DNA of 64,000 nucleotides, from contig CAJJDO010000035.1 of assembly GCA_905183005.1 (NCBI GenBank), forward strand, positions 146,338 to 210,337. Reading direction: 5' to 3'. Within the stretch, counting starts at the first letter, position 1, and every line of letters begins with the position of its first letter. This DNA is from Paramecium pentaurelia. Lineage: Eukaryota > Ciliophora > Oligohymenophorea > Peniculida > Parameciidae. Positions 36,580 through 48,035 of the stretch are shown one piece after another. Position numbers and translations under genes: made by a program. A model generated the notes under the pieces. That model was not told the DNA's origin, searched no databases, and saw only the letters and a program-made list of their open reading frames with translations.

Positions 36580-37678
36580 CAAATGGTAAAAAGATATATT
36601 TAATATTAGATATGTTCACATTTAACATAAAACTTTTATAATCATGCTGAATTAAGATTTTTTATTGATTAATTTCTCTTTTCTTCCCTAAAATTGTATA
36701 AAGTGCTCATTCTTTATTTCAAAGGAGTATTCAGTTTACGTTTCCTTTTATAATTTAGTCAAATAACAGACTTTGCATTTTGTTTTTTATATATTATTTT
36801 TTATTACAAAACACAACTATAACTTAGTATTTTAGACTCTTTACATTTATTTTTAAGTATATTCGTCGAATATTCATTTTTAAATAGGCTACTCATCTTA
36901 AATGAGCATTATTCCCTGTTTCAGGCTTTAATATTTTGAAAATAACAAATATAATCTAATTAGTCTAAATATTATATTAAATCAGTTGATTTAGATTTCA
37001 ATGTTACTTTCTTGAAAACTTATTCGGTTGCAGAATTCATATATATATGATAAATATTACTTATTGAAATTATTATAGATAATAGAGATTAGTATATTAC
37101 AACAAAAATTATATAATTAATTAATAAACTGATTGATACTTAGACCTAATAATATATAAATATTCATAAAAAAATAATAATTTTTAATCTAATCATTTTC
37201 AACTAATCAAGAATGAAAATTAGTAGAAAATATATGTAAGCCTAATTTTGCTTTAGATAATTATTACAATCCTATTTCTTGAAATATTTTTAGTAATTCT
37301 TTTCTATTTCACAAAGGCAATGATTTAATAGTTAATGATTAACTAAAATTTCATATTTTTTATACTATTACAATTTTAATTAAAAATGTTAAAGTTTTAT
37401 ATTAACACTTTTTTGGTACCAATAAAAATAAAGTACTCTATATTAATTAATTTTTTTTATTTTAATAACCTATAGACTAATAAAAGAGAAAATTTTAAGT
37501 ACAAAAAAAATAATTTCAAAAGAAGACTCTTATTTCTAACATTTAAATAAATCAAGATGATTTTTCCAAAAAAATAGATATATTTGATTCAATTATGAGT
37601 TTGTTTTATTTGCTAGAAATATAATCAATTTCAGAAGTTTAATGTACTTATTAATTTAAAATACAAATTTCTTAAGTC
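36580..37678. other. Gene-poor region of 1.1 kb
   Basis: The longest unexplained gap in the window. Both frames and both strands look like AT-rich non-coding sequence; I found no convincing exon, tRNA or box C/D RNA. It must include the promoter of the PEP carboxykinase gene. Confidence 0.45.
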
Positions 37679-38541
37679 TCAATTTTTATCGATTAGTTCA
37701 TATTTTTTTATTAAAAGATAATAAACTGGAGCTACAGAATTTTCTTCATGGCATATAACTTCAGTTTCGTTTCTATGAGAATTAAAATGAATATATTACA
37801 TTTAAATTCTTTTTTTATATAGTGGACAATCAAGTACAAAACTTTCAAACTCTCCTCCTTCTCCACAAGGATGAAAACCAAATTTTTTATTCTATACATA
37901 TTTTTAATAAAAATAGTACTATTTCTCTGAAATAATCGTAAAGCTCATTTATGGTTTTTCCTAAATGTTTTGAAGTCAATCCCATAGCTGCAATTTTAAT
38001 TAGGATTATATTCATATTATTTTACATCATTTAATCCAATAAAGAAAATTAATCTTGATTCCACAAATAAGCAAGAGATGTTAAGTCTAATCGATTACAA
38101 CTAAAATTAGGATATCAATATACCAATCTTCTACTCTTAATTTCTGATATGTAGAAGCAATAGCTCCAGAACTGACTCCCTTGATATCTGGATATTTGAG
38201 AAGGGCTTCTTTTAAAATGAGATAAAGATCTTCAACTTCATCACCAATTCTATCTTCATCTTTGCTTTGATAATCTAAATTAGTAATTTTTGGTTTTCCT
38301 GATATTTCTCTTGTCATTAAGGGTTTATCTATAGCTTAAGCAATAGCTTCGATTGCATTAGTGCCAACACTCTGATACATGAAACTATCAGATTCTATTC
38401 CAATTTCTAATTTAAATGAATTGTAATTGTACATTTTGGATATAAATTCACTAATAGAACAAGTTCATGACCTTCTTGTATACATCTAATGATATTATAG
38501 ATGGAATCTTTGCCTCCTGAGATGAGAGCTAAAAATTTCAT
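37679..38541 (-). CDS. DPH6: Diphthine-ammonia ligase DPH6
   Basis: A 252-aa complete model with introns at 38407-38432, 38101-38123, 37892-37919 and 37773-37799. It starts MKFLALISGGKDSIYNI, the ATP-pyrophosphatase PP-loop SGGKDS. It then shows SFMYQSVGTNAIE, GDEVEDLYLILK, GVSSGAIASTYQKLRVE and CGEGGEFESFVLDCPLYKK, all hallmark DPH6 segments. The enzyme amidates diphthine on translation elongation factor eEF2, the last step of diphthamide synthesis, in the cytosol. Most of the gene (from 37827) lies in the duplicated block. This copy is the complete one; the second copy at 38936-39650 lacks the C-terminus. Confidence 0.95.
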
Positions 38542-38934
38542 TTAATATAAATAATAATGATAGGAGTGAAAAAAAAGTGAGAGAGAATATTGATATAATG
38601 TTAAATGTAGAACAATTGTCAATAATTGTATATGTTAATGAATCAATTTCTCTTGCTGATGAATTGAGCGGTGGTTGATAATTTCTCGCTGATGTGTTCT
38701 TAGAGTCTGTCAACGATTTCATTTTATGCAGCTCTAGTTTATAGTTTCTATGATACCTTTCAGCAGTTTGAGTTTCATAGATTTCTGATTAGACTGCATA
38801 CCATGCTTATTATCCAGCAAGTCTCTCTTCACTATTTTCTAATTCTAAGGTGTGGAATTCGATCCATGATTGAGCATCTTCAATGGTATCCTTTTATTCT
38901 TAGATTTAGACTTCCAATTAAGCTTTTCTTTCAA
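37827..38934. repeat. Duplicated block, copy 1 (assembly artefact likely)
   Basis: These 1,108 bp recur base for base, as far as I can see, at 38936-40043. The block contains most of DPH6 and the 3' end of a trichocyst gene. It ends exactly at the N of 38935. Confidence 0.93.
38643..38934 (-). pseudogene. 3' fragment of trichocyst matrix gene (artefactual copy)
   Basis: Encodes the last ~89 codons of the trichocyst protein annotated at 39752-40938, with the same final intron and TGA at 38643-38645, and is cut off at the N. It is not an independent gene; it is the end of one contig. Confidence 0.88.
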
Positions 38935-38935
38935 N
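38935..38935. other. Single N: contig junction
   Basis: The only ambiguous base in the window. Sequence left of it (ending CTTTCAA) continues after copy 2 at 40044, and sequence right of it (CAATCAAG) matches copy 1 at 37827, so the two flanking contigs overlap and were not merged. Confidence 0.95.
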
Positions 38936-39650
38936 CAATCAAGTACAAAACTTTCAAACTCTCCTCCTTCTCCACAAGGATGAAAACCAAATTTTTTATT
39001 CTATACATATTTTTAATAAAAATAGTACTATTTCTCTGAAATAATCGTAAAGCTCATTTATGGTTTTTCCTAAATGTTTTGAAGTCAATCCCATAGCTGC
39101 AATTTTAATTAGGATTATATTCATATTATTTTACATCATTTAATCCAATAAAGAAAATTAATCTTGATTCCACAAATAAGCAAGAGATGTTAAGTCTAAT
39201 CGATTACAACTAAAATTAGGATATCAATATACCAATCTTCTACTCTTAATTTCTGATATGTAGAAGCAATAGCTCCAGAACTGACTCCCTTGATATCTGG
39301 ATATTTGAGAAGGGCTTCTTTTAAAATGAGATAAAGATCTTCAACTTCATCACCAATTCTATCTTCATCTTTGCTTTGATAATCTAAATTAGTAATTTTT
39401 GGTTTTCCTGATATTTCTCTTGTCATTAAGGGTTTATCTATAGCTTAAGCAATAGCTTCGATTGCATTAGTGCCAACACTCTGATACATGAAACTATCAG
39501 ATTCTATTCCAATTTCTAATTTAAATGAATTGTAATTGTACATTTTGGATATAAATTCACTAATAGAACAAGTTCATGACCTTCTTGTATACATCTAATG
39601 ATATTATAGATGGAATCTTTGCCTCCTGAGATGAGAGCTAAAAATTTCAT
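38936..39650 (-). pseudogene. DPH6: Truncated DPH6 copy (artefactual)
   Basis: Same start (ATG at 39648-39650) and same first three introns as the complete DPH6 gene, but the C-terminal exon after FVLDC is missing because the contig starts here. It should not be counted as a second DPH6 gene. Confidence 0.88.
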
Positions 39651-40043
39651 TTAATATAAATAATAATGATAGGAGTGAAAAAAAAGTGAGAGAGAATATT
39701 GATATAATGTTAAATGTAGAACAATTGTCAATAATTGTATATGTTAATGAATCAATTTCTCTTGCTGATGAATTGAGCGGTGGTTGATAATTTCTCGCTG
39801 ATGTGTTCTTAGAGTCTGTCAACGATTTCATTTTATGCAGCTCTAGTTTATAGTTTCTATGATACCTTTCAGCAGTTTGAGTTTCATAGATTTCTGATTA
39901 GACTGCATACCATGCTTATTATCCAGCAAGTCTCTCTTCACTATTTTCTAATTCTAAGGTGTGGAATTCGATCCATGATTGAGCATCTTCAATGGTATCC
40001 TTTTATTCTTAGATTTAGACTTCCAATTAAGCTTTTCTTTCAA
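38936..40043. repeat. Duplicated block, copy 2
   Basis: Identical to 37827-38934, offset 1,109 bp. Unlike copy 1 it is continuous with the full trichocyst gene to its right. Confidence 0.93.
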
Positions 40044-40938
40044 CCAATCTAGTGTGTTCGTTACTCAAATGAGCGCTGAATTCAGCCCAGTGAGCAGCTT
40101 ATCTATCTTCAACGTCCTTTATTATTGGATTTAATGATTACAGTTTTAGTAGCCTTTTCTTAGACTAATTATTATCTGATTTCACTCAAAAGTTAAGCAA
40201 TTTTGGTTAAAGCTTTTTAGTTGACTCCATGAGTAGCTAATTCAGTAAGAGCAGCAACGACTGGCTAAAGAAAGAGAATAGAAAGAAAGATATACTTATA
40301 AGAGTTGGGAGTGTGAGGTGTTGTCAGTGAGTCTCTTGTGAATAGTTTCATATTTTGATTTAACTTAGACGAATGAAGCACCTAAGCTCAAGTGTTGAAT
40401 TAATTTGGCAGCTTCATCAATGGCATCAATAACGTCATCAATGGCAGCGACCTTAGCAACAAAGGTTTCATGTTATTAGTTTCTTGTGGCTTCTTCTCTG
40501 GCATATGTTTATTCATTTGTTGCAATGTCTTGAATTGTGACTCTGATGTCTTCTTCAGAAACAGCCAAAGCTTCAATTGTGTCATCTCTCAATTAAGTGT
40601 TGGATGAAATTTGATTTTAGTGATATAAGATTTCCTTTTCCAAATCTTCCACAATCTAAGATATTATTAATAAATATTCTTACTCTATTATTGGTTGTGG
40701 TGTCAAGTTCGAAAGCGTGATCATGGTCATTTTGATCTTATTATAATCCAGCAGCGACACCGTTCAATAACATATTAACTTCGTTGGCTGGTGTTTGGGC
40801 TTGAATGTGAGCCTTAATTGCTGACAACACAACATTTCCAAATGGATTAGCATCAATTTAAGCCAAGGTTGTGTGAGTATCAACAAATTTGGAAGCTGCA
40901 AGAGCAACAACTAATGTCAAGATGGCTAGTTTTTGCAT
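39752..40938 (-). CDS. Trichocyst matrix protein precursor A
   Basis: A 359-aa model with introns of 28, 31, 25 and 23 nt, closing in frame. Signal peptide MQKLAILTLVVALAASKF, then the heptad-rich, Ala/Asp/Glu-rich body typical of trichocyst matrix precursors (THTTLAQIDANPFGNVVLSA, later NEQTYAREEATRNQQHE) and the conserved end EIVDRLQEHISEKLS. These proteins are proteolytically processed, crystallise in the secretory vesicle and expand on Ca-triggered exocytosis. Length and composition match the family and the two other copies in this window, with richer GC and C-ending codons than neighbours, consistent with strong expression. The TGA is 101 bp upstream of the DPH6 start. Confidence 0.9.
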
Positions 40939-40945
40939 ATATTTT

Positions 40946-40965
40946 AATTAATGTTTTAAAAACGG
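40946..40965 (-). promoter_or_regulatory. Shared trichocyst-gene upstream element (copy A)
   Basis: On the minus strand this reads CCGTTTTTAAAACATTAATT, ending about 7 bp before the ATG of the trichocyst gene at 40938. A near match (CCGTTTTTGACATTAAT) sits at the same place upstream of the trichocyst gene at 44681. Function inferred from this conservation only. Confidence 0.45.
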
Positions 40966-41557
40966 ATCGATCAAATGCTTATAATGTACATTTAATTATT
41001 ATTAATTATGATCTAAATATATAAATATCTATCACAAACTATTCCTCTTTCACTCAATATTTATTTATTTATCTAATTTTCCCTTTCCTCCAATTTTAAT
41101 TCCCGCCTTATAAATATCTATTTATTATATATTCATTTTTTCATATCGATCTTCAAACCTTATCAAAAATCAAATTCTCCAATCTAATTCTCATTATCCC
41201 TTATAATCTCAATCAATCTATCTATTTCTTTTTCTATAATTATTTTAATCACTTTTTAACCTAATTTAAGAATTACAATTCAATAAATTTATAAAATTTA
41301 AATTAAATCAATATAATCTTGGTCCTTAATTTCTTTATCACTCAAAGGTAATGAAATAACATTACAAATTAAATCTAAGAAATTTAGTAATTATTTTCAT
41401 TTTTTATTCACAATTTCAATGATAGCTAAATCACAATAGAGTATAAAAATTATATACTCATATTCAATTTTCAATTAGTATGAATGAAGAGCCATTAATA
41501 ATAAATAATATCTTCGTAAATAAATATTCAAAATATTTTTTTAATTTTTGTTATTGC
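40966..41557. other. Divergent intergenic region
   Basis: About 590 bp between the trichocyst gene (-) and RPS19 (+). AT-rich with T/C-rich stretches; no coding frame recognised. It must contain the RPS19 promoter. Confidence 0.5.
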
Positions 41558-42055
41558 ATGTCAGCTCCATTCTACACCGTCAAAGTAATATAACTCATTT
41601 AATGAAGGACGTACCTGCTTAAGATTTCATTCGTGCATATGCTGAATATTTGAAGAAAAACAATAAAATAAAAATTCCAGAATGGGCATCCATTGTTAAA
41701 ACTGGACTTGGATAAGAAATTTCACCAATTGATTAAGATTGGATGTATGTTAGAGCTGCTGCACTTGCTCGTAAAATATATGTAAGAGGTCATTGGGTAT
41801 TCAATTTTTATATATCAATTTTTATAGGGTGTTGGAAATCTGACTCATATGTTTGGATCAGTCAATGATAATGGTAAGCATGAATCTGGATCAGGAAAAG
41901 TCATTAGATATCTACTCTAATAATTAGAATCAATCAAAGTCTTAAAAAAAGACAACAAATCTCTTTTAAAGAAGGGATCAAGAATTGTTACCAAAGAAGG
42001 ATAATAAGACTTAAACAGAATTGCAACTTAAGTTGCTTTGGCTGCCAGAAAATGA
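41558..42055 (+). CDS. RPS19: 40S ribosomal protein S19
   Basis: A 147-aa model with introns at 41585-41607 and 41797-41827. The protein runs MSAPFYTVKDVPAQDFIRA, with the S19e signature region DWMYVRAAALARKIYVRG, GVGNLTHMFGS, the VIRYLLQQLE helix and a basic C-terminus ending ALAARK. Length and all core segments are normal. It is part of the small ribosomal subunit head, needed for 18S rRNA maturation. The first intron falls just after codon 9, typical of highly expressed ciliate genes. GC is higher than in its neighbours. Confidence 0.97.
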
Positions 42056-42426
42056 TTTATTAAACATAAAGAACAATAACACCTGTCAATATTATTGTAA
42101 GAGTCTTATAATCTCTATTTATATCTCTACAAAACAATACTTTCTATCTAATTCTAATTATTGAAGATTAATCATCTTATTTAAGAAATCATTTCTGATC
42201 ACTACTTTTATATTCTCTTATCAATTTAATTCTGTTTAATTGCTAGAATTTAAATAATCTATATTTAAGAATTATATACATAAACAACTAAAATTCTTAA
42301 ATTTCAAATGCTTATTATGATTCAAAACAAGTTTGAATATACTTTTTTGGATAATATATTAAATATATATTACATAGTTTATAAATAAATTGTATATTTA
42401 ATTATTATTTATATTTTCACGAATTA
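42056..42426. other. Convergent 3' intergenic region
   Basis: AT-rich, between the RPS19 stop and the stop of the next minus-strand gene. No feature seen. Confidence 0.45.
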
Positions 42427-43118
42427 TCATATTCTACTTGTTTTCATTATTCTACTTAATGATGATTATAATCCATTCAATTCGCTTTGATGTCTATAAT
42501 AAATTTGATTCTATTACCCTAATTAAAATGTTCCTATTTATGATATTGGAATCTAATTCAATCTTGAAGAAAGTGATGAGATATCACTTTATCTACCAAA
42601 CTTTTAGAAATTTGATGGAGTACTTGCTGAAAATAAGTTTGATTTAGAGCTTTTATGTTAGTAAGGCTAATAACTTTATTGGATAAGTTGATTGTTCAAT
42701 TTTGCAATCTAATTATTTTATAATTATAATTGAATGTCTAATTTAGAGTTCCAATCTTGAAATTGATTCAACTTAACCTTAGCTCTTTCAGGAGAATCTC
42801 TAAATGTTCTTGCTGATCTATGAGGAGATGGAGTTTTATCATTAGAAAAAACTACATGGGTTGGAGCGAGAGGACTAATATTTATGCATATTCTTACTGA
42901 TATTATCCTACAACACAACCTTCTAAACCTTTGTAAGTTTTTGGAGAATCTCTAAACAATCTTAATCTCACTGGAGATATGTTTTTAGAATCTTAATTTC
43001 TTGATTTGAAACTTGAATCTCCTAATTTACTTATTGCAGTTGAAAGAAGATGAGCTTAATTACCTTTTGTCTTTATAGCTGAATTGTTTTCATTGCTGTA
43101 GATACTTGAATTTAACAT
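42427..43118 (-). CDS. Ser/Gln-rich protein with SP motifs, unknown
   Basis: A 222-aa model starting MLNSSIYSNE with one intron at 42875-42897. It contains two similar segments, RLFRDSPKTYK and RTFRDSPERAK, and several S/T-P sites that could be kinase targets, followed by a short coiled coil (KLDIQLQLQNNQIAKLNNQ) and a Gln/Ser-rich end. No signal peptide or membrane span. I do not recognise a family. Confidence 0.7.
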
Positions 43119-43547
43119 AATTTTTATTTATTACTTAATAAATTTTAAATACAGAACCTATATATTTAATAATAATGCGCAAAATAATTCCAAACTTTTC
43201 TCTATTTAAATTTAATTATCATTATTCTTTAAAAATAATATAATTAAATTATTATAAACTAATTTTCTAATAAATTGATTATTGTACAAAATAAAATATA
43301 ATTCAAAATTTATTACAATCATATTTTTAAAGGTAATAACTAATGTGTAATTTAGTTTCTTGAAAATAATTATATATAATTTCTATTTCTTTTTTATTTG
43401 GAAATATCATTTTATTTTATAGATCACTATAGATTTTATATTAAGAATCATAACAATATTCAATAATTTGATAATATTTTTATGTACTAAGAATAATGAG
43501 TAGTTTAACTTGGTGGATATTTTTAAATTGAATATTTTATAATCTAA
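43119..43547. other. Intergenic region with a weak open frame
   Basis: Between the Ser/Gln-rich gene start and the trichocyst stop. On the minus strand one frame stays open from within the trichocyst 3' end to TGA 43303-43305 and reads reasonably (KEIEIIYNYFQETKLH), but its only ATG is late. Possibly an unresolved small gene; otherwise nothing. Confidence 0.3.
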
Positions 43548-44681
43548 TCACTTTCTACCAAGGGATGTTTATGAAGCTAAGGCTCTAACTTGATCCTTGA
43601 ATAATTAGATAACAACATCGATGATGGCGTTTTCCTCTAATATAGATTAGATGAGGATAGATACCTTATCTTCTTGCTGTTTCTGAAGCATAGAATTCTC
43701 TTTTCTCTTCCAAATCAGCGGTGGCTCCAGCAACTGCATTCAAGGAATCTTTCCATAATTTGAGTGCTTTTGCTTATTAAGCAAGAACTGCTGGGAGTTA
43801 CTAATCAAATTATTTAATGAATGCATACAGTTTCTAATTTTTCAACTAAGCCTGTTCTTCTTTCATGTTCTGAATTCAACCAAGCAACTTCAGCATTAGT
43901 ATCTGAAACGTATTTGGCAAGAGCGAAAGCAGCATGGATTTCTTATTCTTAGAGTGTGGCAAGTGTTCCTTCTAATTCAGCTTATAAGTCTGCTAAGATG
44001 GAAAGGACTTGTTCTCCAGTTGTGCCATCTCTCTTGACTTCAGCAAGGGATTAGAATTTCTAGATAGCATCTTATTAGAAGAGGTGACTGTATGCTGACA
44101 ATTTGTCGGCGATGGTTTCAGCCTTTTGAACTAATTCAACACCAGCATTGTTTGTGAGCCATCCAGCAACATCTTGTTGTAAGAGTTAGACAACTGCAAC
44201 TGCATCAGCATGATCAGCTAATGATCTAACAAAGAGTCCATTGGCCCAACATCTTTAGTCTTAAAGTTAAGCATTTCTTCTTTCGATTTCAGCAAGTCTT
44301 GCTTCAGCCCATGCTAACCATGAATATCCATCCTAAATTTTAAAGGGAAATAGCATACTCTGATTTGGGCTTCAACATCAGTACGAACAGCACCTAATGA
44401 CTCCCATTGTTATTTGTTAAGGGAAGCAACATTAGTCAAGTCACCAATGACCTAAGTAAAGATTTCTAAGTCTAATTTTAAATAATACCTTCATCAGTGT
44501 TATTCTTTCTGTCGGCAGCAGCTTAGACATTAACATTTTCTGTCTTCAAATCTCTCAAGAGGTTGTAAACTGATTCAACAGCATCATTTCCTTTAGTACC
44601 GGCTTGGAGGAGCACAGCAAATTTGTTTGTGTCAATAGCGAAGACGGCAGCCACTAAGCAAAGGGCAACAAAAGTTCTCAT
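43548..44681 (-). CDS. Trichocyst matrix protein precursor B
   Basis: A 342-aa model with introns at 44466-44488, 44333-44358, 43801-43828 and 43637-43664. Signal peptide MRTFVALCLVAAVFAID; then an Ala-rich heptad body with frequent EAxLAEIERRNAQ-type segments, and the family-style end NAIIDVVIQLFKDQVRAL. It differs in sequence from the genes at 39752 and 50380 and so belongs to another trichocyst subfamily, but shares length, hydrophobic leader, composition and an upstream element. A 17-nt alternative for the first intron would also keep frame; I prefer 23 nt. Confidence 0.88.
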
Positions 44682-44690
44682 AATTAATTT

Positions 44691-44707
44691 ATTAATGTCA
44701 AAAACGG
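44691..44707 (-). promoter_or_regulatory. Shared trichocyst-gene upstream element (copy B)
   Basis: On the minus strand reads CCGTTTTTGACATTAAT, ending about 9 bp before the ATG of the trichocyst gene, nearly identical in sequence and position to the element upstream of the 40938 gene. A second AACGAAGAA box lies just beyond it. Confidence 0.45.
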
Positions 44708-44862
44708 AATAAAAATTCTTCGTTTTAAAATTGCAAATATCACTAATTATTATTTAATTAACATACATTTATGCACACTCAACATTCAAAACATACATAA
44801 ATTTTACACTTACATCTCAAACTAAAAACGTATTCAATCAATTAATCTGTTAAAATATTTAT

Positions 44863-46647
44863 ATGAAAAGTTAATTATAAAGAAGTTCTTATGGAGAATT
44901 ATCATCTATTCGTTCCTACCCCACTGAGAAATTAAATACTCAATCTGATAGTGAATTGGTTGAAGTTGATATGGAGAAACTAAATTTTCATTCATATTAC
45001 TTAGCCTCTGATCCAATTCAATAATAAACAAATTAAGTGGAAGGGGAACTTTATATAAGAGATTTCATTAAAAAGGTAATTGCCATAGTCTCAAAAAAAA
45101 TAACTGAAAATGAGCAAATCAAAATGTTACCAATAATAGGTTATTAATCTTCAATTGATAGAATGTCACATCCAATTCAATAATACTTTAGACAACATGA
45201 AGATTTTACAATTGATTAATTGACTGGTGGATTAGAAGAAGATGAAGAACCTGTATTCAAACTTTCTTATTGATAGGTTAGATTTAAACAGGAGTAATGG
45301 TTAGTATAAAAAGTTAATTCAATGCCTGCAAAGATATTAGAAGTAGAATAACAAAGCACAAATTCTAATCGTCAATCTTTAACTGCATAAACATTTATGA
45401 GATCAAGAGTCTTAATTTAAGTATTTGAAACTTATTTCTAAATTTTAGGATTAAGCATAATTCAATAATTAAAAAAATGTAAGAGAAAAAGAAAAATTAC
45501 CTGGAATTGTTGATCTAAATGATCCATTGGATATAAGTATAACTGAAGAACTATTAAGAGCATAAAAGGAAAGAGATTATAAGATTAAATAAGATTTGAA
45601 AGAATAAGAAAGAAAGAGAAAATAAAAAGAATAGGAAGAATAATAATTAAAATATGAATTGATATCTAAAGATAAAAAATCTAAATTGTATACTTATGAT
45701 TATGATGGAAAATTGATTTCAGTTATAACATTGAAAGGTCATAAATTTCCACCTACTGCTGCAACATTAGGGTATTTAAATTTTAAATTGAGAGATCCAA
45801 ATTTGAAGATGGCCAAACTAAAATAAATATGTTCAATAAGAGAAGATCCTAATTTTAAAATTCAGGTTCTCAAATTAGAAAAAAACAAGAAGATGACAAA
45901 GAAAAAGATCCTAAAGAATAAATTAAATTTTAATCATTTGCACCTCTTGTTAATGAAAATATGCATTTACAATCAGGAGTTCTTATTATTTAAGAAGGTA
46001 GAGTTAGAGAAGGACCAAAAGATTAACCAATAAGTCTAGAAAAAATGAATGATCCTGCTTTAAGAATGGTTAGAAATGAATATTTATCATTGACTTAATA
46101 AATCAATGCTTCTCATAATTAATCATCAGCTTAATTAGTCAAAGCAGAAGATGCTTAAGTTAAAGACTTTACAAATGAACATGATAAAAAATAAATTCTA
46201 AATAGAATTCGTAGATTAAGTTAACCAAATATTACAAGTGATGGGAATATAAAGTAAATATATATATTAAATTATTCAATAGGATTAACTCGATGTAAAT
46301 TTATGAATAAGTTGCCTAAGTTATTTTCGATGATAAAGAATAACATTCTATTCCAATTATGAAACCAAATAATAATATTACAAAAGATACTAGAATAATG
46401 AAATCTCCAACTGATCAATATAATATTTCACTCTATAAAAATACAGCTTGGGGAAAAGAAGTTCCTTCAAGTTAAGGTATTACTACAAAACTGAAAGGCA
46501 ACAAAGCCAGCGCTAAGTAATATATTTATTATGTACAATAGAGATATCTTATCAACTGTTGGTATAGTCGTAAAAAGAACTAGAGAAAGAAGAGGTAATT
46601 CAGAAACTACACATTTACCAAAAATGAAAAATATTTCTCAAATTTGA
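44863..46647 (+). CDS. Unknown Gln/Lys-rich protein
   Basis: A 551-aa model starting MKSQLQRSSYGEL with introns at 45253-45276, 45421-45448, 45772-45794, 46254-46282 and 46517-46541; spliced length is divisible by three. The N-terminal half has a charged helix (LLRAQKERDYKIKQDLKEQE) followed by a compact segment YTYDYDGKLISVITLKGHKF that looks like a conserved globular motif. The C-terminus has SP sites and a basic end. No membrane or signal segment. Possibly an axonemal or cytoskeletal protein, but I recognise no family. Confidence 0.72.
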
Positions 46648-46726
46648 TATTATTTAATTTAAATTTGTCTCCAATTTATCAAATTGAAGTAAGAGGAATT
46701 TTATTTAATATAATTCTATAAATTAA

Positions 46727-47971
46727 TCAGCATTTATTTCTTTTTTAATACCATTTTGGAATTAATTTATTTGCCAAAGATTGATTATTTGAAAGTTCTT
46801 CTTTTGTGAAATCAAATAAATCAGGAATTTGTATTTTTGATTGATACATTCTAAAAGTTGTTTCATCTCTAAGATCATCAAAATATGAATGTGTTAATGC
46901 TTAAAGTGCAGTCAATCTAGTTTTTGGGCAATAAGTTAGTATTTTACTTATTAAATCAATAGCAGAAGGATCTACTACAGTTTAAAATACTTTTCTCCAA
47001 TCCTTTTTTCTTATTTAAACTATTTTGTATTGTTTAATATCATATAATTCATTCATTGATAATACTTCATCTTTACTTGGAGATCCAAGTATTTTGATAA
47101 TTTCTACTAATTAATCTACTGCTGATGCTCCTAAAAATAATGGTAATCCATTAAACATCTCTCCAATTATACAACCTACTGACCACATATCTACTTAAGT
47201 AGTATAGTTTGTAGCACCAAATAATAATTCAGGAGCTCTATAACATCTTGAACAAATATAAGCAATATTAGGTTCTAAAGGTGATAATTTTTTAGCACTT
47301 CCAAAATCACAGATTTTTAGAACATTTGTATCTGGATTAATTAAAACATTATGTGGTTTGATATCTCGATGACAAATTCCATTTGTATGAACAAAGGCTA
47401 TTCCACGTAATAACTAATATGAATATAATTTGGCCTATATTTCTGGTAACAACTATTGTTATTTCAAAAATGATGCATTAAATGAATGAAGAGTTTCAGG
47501 TTAATAATCCATAATAACATTTAAATATTGTTCATCAGGTGAATCTCCATAAGTAAAATATGCATGTTTGGTTTCAACTATATTTGGATGATCCAATTCT
47601 TATAGAATTTGAATTTCCCTATTTTTATATCTCTTATCTTATATAACTTTCTTAACTGCAACTATTTCACCTGTTTCATTAACTTTTGCTTTGTAAACAA
47701 TTCCAAAAGATCCTTATCCAATTACTTTTAAGCTAGTGAATGTAAATTATGAATAATCAATAGGTTAATTGCTTTATGGTGGAGCTGGAGATTTACTTTT
47801 GGTTCTTTAATTTTTCAATGGAGTTTTTTGTTTCTCTTATAAATTTTTGAATTTTAATATTGCTTATTAAAGATCTATATCATCTATATCAGCTGCTTCT
47901 GTTTACACTCTTCTATTGGCATCTGTTGGTTGAGTATATTTATTAATAGGTTTTTTAGCATAGCGAGCCAT
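46727..47971 (-). CDS. GSK3: GSK3/shaggy-family protein kinase
   Basis: An intronless 414-aa kinase. Gly loop VIGQGSFGIVYKAKV, ATP-site Lys in VAVKKV, catalytic loop HRDIKPHNVL, DFGSAKKL, and the GSK3 activation segment NIAYICSRCYRAPELLFGA, which keeps the regulatory Tyr of the family (AYIC). DMWSVGCIIGEM and QLVEIIKILGSP also fit GSK3. An ~80-residue N-terminal extension with SP sites precedes the kinase. Expected Ser/Thr kinase, primed-substrate type, in cytosol or at cilia. Intronless in a window where most genes have 2-5 introns. Its stop is 79 bp from the convergent gene's stop. Confidence 0.95.
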
Positions 47972-48035
47972 CCAACTGATTAAATTATGAAATTTTTTAT
48001 AAATTAAGTTTATCTAAAAGGTTCCTCAAATATTA

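Noticed and set aside
38495..39831. Two identical pairs of minus-strand frames read as gene duplication
   Set aside because: They coincide with the contig overlap at the N; one pair is an assembly copy. The frames starting MKSLTDSKNTS are also the wrong frame across the last trichocyst intron.
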